Assembly: GCA_002706885.1 (NCBI GenBank)
Contig: PAKY01000118.1
Span: forward strand, 1 to 41,947
Reading direction: 5' to 3'
Length of the DNA stretch: 41,947 bases
DNA from: Phycisphaerae bacterium
GTDB lineage: Bacteria; Planctomycetota; Phycisphaerae; Phycisphaerales; UBA1924
Shown one piece after another: positions 41,262-41,947 of this stretch. Position numbers and translations under genes: made by a program. The notes below the pieces were generated by a model that was given only the letters and a program-made list of their open reading frames with translations, was not told the DNA's origin and ran no database searches. The first letter of the stretch is position 1, and each line of letters starts with the position of its first letter.

Positions 41262-41806
41262 GCCGCGCCGCCACGAACGACTGCGACGTCCGATGGATCG
41301 CAAACGCGGTCGCCACGGACGCCGCGCCCGGCTCCCGCGACGACCTCCGCGCCAAGATCGGCGCCTCGCCCCGCGACCTTGTCGTCACCCCCATCGCGAC
41401 AGGCCCGAACGCGATCAAGGGACGCGACGCGATCTTCAACGCCGGCATTCTCGAGATCCTCGGTCAGCCCGCGATGATCGTCCTCCACCGCGATACACCC
41501 AGGATCGATGCGGGCATCCGCCTCCGTGACGTCACGGGCGTCGGCCTCTCGATCCAGGTTGTCGATGAACCCGTCCCGAGCCTCTGGCCCGCCGTCGACG
41601 TTGTCTTCGAGATCGCGGGCGAACCCTCGCCCCTCGACGACGACCGCTACGCCGCCGACATCCGCGCTTGGGCCGACCGCTGCAACGTCAAGCTCCGTCG
41701 CGCGATCCACTCGGGACCGTCGCGCGACCCGATCCCCCCCATGCTCGATACCCTCTGGTGGGCCGCCGACATGCCCGGCGCCGTCCGGGAGGAGCCACAT
41801 GCCTGA
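41258..41806 (+). CDS. Hypothetical protein before a phosphotyrosine phosphatase
   Basis: 182 residues from TTG 41258, overlapping the previous stop (TTGA). Soluble, no signal peptide. A mixed alpha/beta pattern: RDLVVTPIATGPNAIKG, AGILEILGQPAMIVLHRD, VTGVGLSIQVVDEP, VDVVFEIAGEP, then a helical end with LDTLWWAADMPG. No family is recognised, and the middle looks like a single compact domain. It overlaps the start of the phosphatase gene by 8 bases and is coupled to it. Whether it is a substrate, partner or unrelated cannot be told. Confidence 0.72.
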   Translation: MSRAATNDCDVRWIANAVATDAAPGSRDDLRAKIGASPRDLVVTPIATGPNAIKGRDAIFNAGILEILGQPAMIVLHRDTPRIDAGIRLRDVTGVGLSIQVVDEPVPSLWPAVDVVFEIAGEPSPLDDDRYAADIRAWADRCNVKLRRAIHSGPSRDPIPPMLDTLWWAADMPGAVREEPHA

Positions 41807-41947
41807 CCAGCGCACACGCCTGCTCTTCGTCTGCCTCGGCAACATCTGCCGCAGCCCTCTCGCCGAGGGCATCTTCCTTCACCTCGCGCGACAGCGCGGG
41901 TTCGCCGACCGCTTCACGGTCGACTCCTGCGGCACGGGCGGATGGCA
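41799..41947 (+). CDS. Low-molecular-weight protein tyrosine phosphatase, 5' part (runs off window)
   Basis: The first 49 residues are present. The active-site loop VCLGNICRSPLAEG gives Cys12-x5-Arg18-Ser19, the LMW-PTP signature, followed by VDSCGTGGW, the usual second conserved stretch. The catalytic Asp-Pro near the C-terminus is beyond the right edge. The family removes phosphate from protein tyrosines, in bacteria often regulating polysaccharide export or arginine phosphorylation; no kinase is visible here. GGGAGGAG lies a few bases before the ATG, which overlaps the preceding gene. Confidence 0.95.
   Translation, partial: MPDQRTRLLFVCLGNICRSPLAEGIFLHLARQRGFADRFTVDSCGTGGW

Noticed and set aside
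1-41947. CRISPR arrays, rRNA or tRNA genes, insertion sequences with transposase
   Set aside because: No regularly spaced direct repeats, no RNA gene signature and no transposase or integrase coding sequence was seen on either strand.

Overview
The window looks like the chromosome of a GC-rich planctomycete, most likely of the Phycisphaerae/Phycisphaerales type. The signs are strong GC bias at third codon positions, a type IV prepilin-like gene, a pair of membrane proteins with the C..CGY(D/N)L..CPECG zinc ribbon, two groEL paralogues, and many large exported helical proteins with no recognisable enzyme domain. The taxonomic placement is an inference from gene style; no rRNA or tRNA gene is present. 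Genes are densely packed in long co-directional runs, mostly joined by 4-base ATGA overlaps.

Layout. 1-1367: the end of one gene, an exported helical protein, and a convergent MetG-like tRNA-binding protein. 1435-11476 (minus strand): an unbroken eight-gene run coding for a von Willebrand A protein with a TonB-like anchor, an exported protein, ExbB, two ExbD proteins, two ~900-residue helical proteins and a cysteine-motif protein; this looks like a proton-driven envelope machine. 11664-13043: pyrH and frr. 13076-16324 (minus): a zinc-ribbon membrane protein, a zincin and the SppA protease. 16473-19104: an orphan MoxR ATPase, a CDGSH iron-sulfur protein, a UPF0316 membrane protein and another zinc-ribbon membrane protein. 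19118-24234: a large FAD/Fe-S dehydrogenase of the YdiJ type, divergent from a DUF4139 protein, followed by a clear bidirectional terminator. 24339-26920: a prepilin-like gene, a RidA-like protein and a transaldolase-family enzyme.

26982-35486 (minus strand) is a chaperone run in the order hypothetical, groES, four-helix-bundle gene, groEL, dnaJ, grpE, fmdB-like, acpS, acyl-CoA synthetase, Nramp-like transporter. The four-helix-bundle gene between groES and groEL is bounded by a 32-base inverted repeat, so the transcript could fold into a long stem like the one that bounds 23S rRNA intervening sequences. A REP-like paired palindrome lies between groEL and dnaJ. 35487-36838 is an AT-richer island with two small genes, one a HEPN/AbiU2-like candidate starting one base after the stop of a second groEL (36840-38588). 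38902-41947 (plus strand) has a solitary nuoA, a DUF2752 protein, two related lipoproteins, an unknown protein and the start of a low-molecular-weight phosphotyrosine phosphatase.

The strongest leads are the TonB-anchored VWA/ExbB/ExbD/ExbD operon, the inverted-repeat-bounded gene cassette inside groESL, and the HEPN-like gene in the island between the two chaperonin loci.
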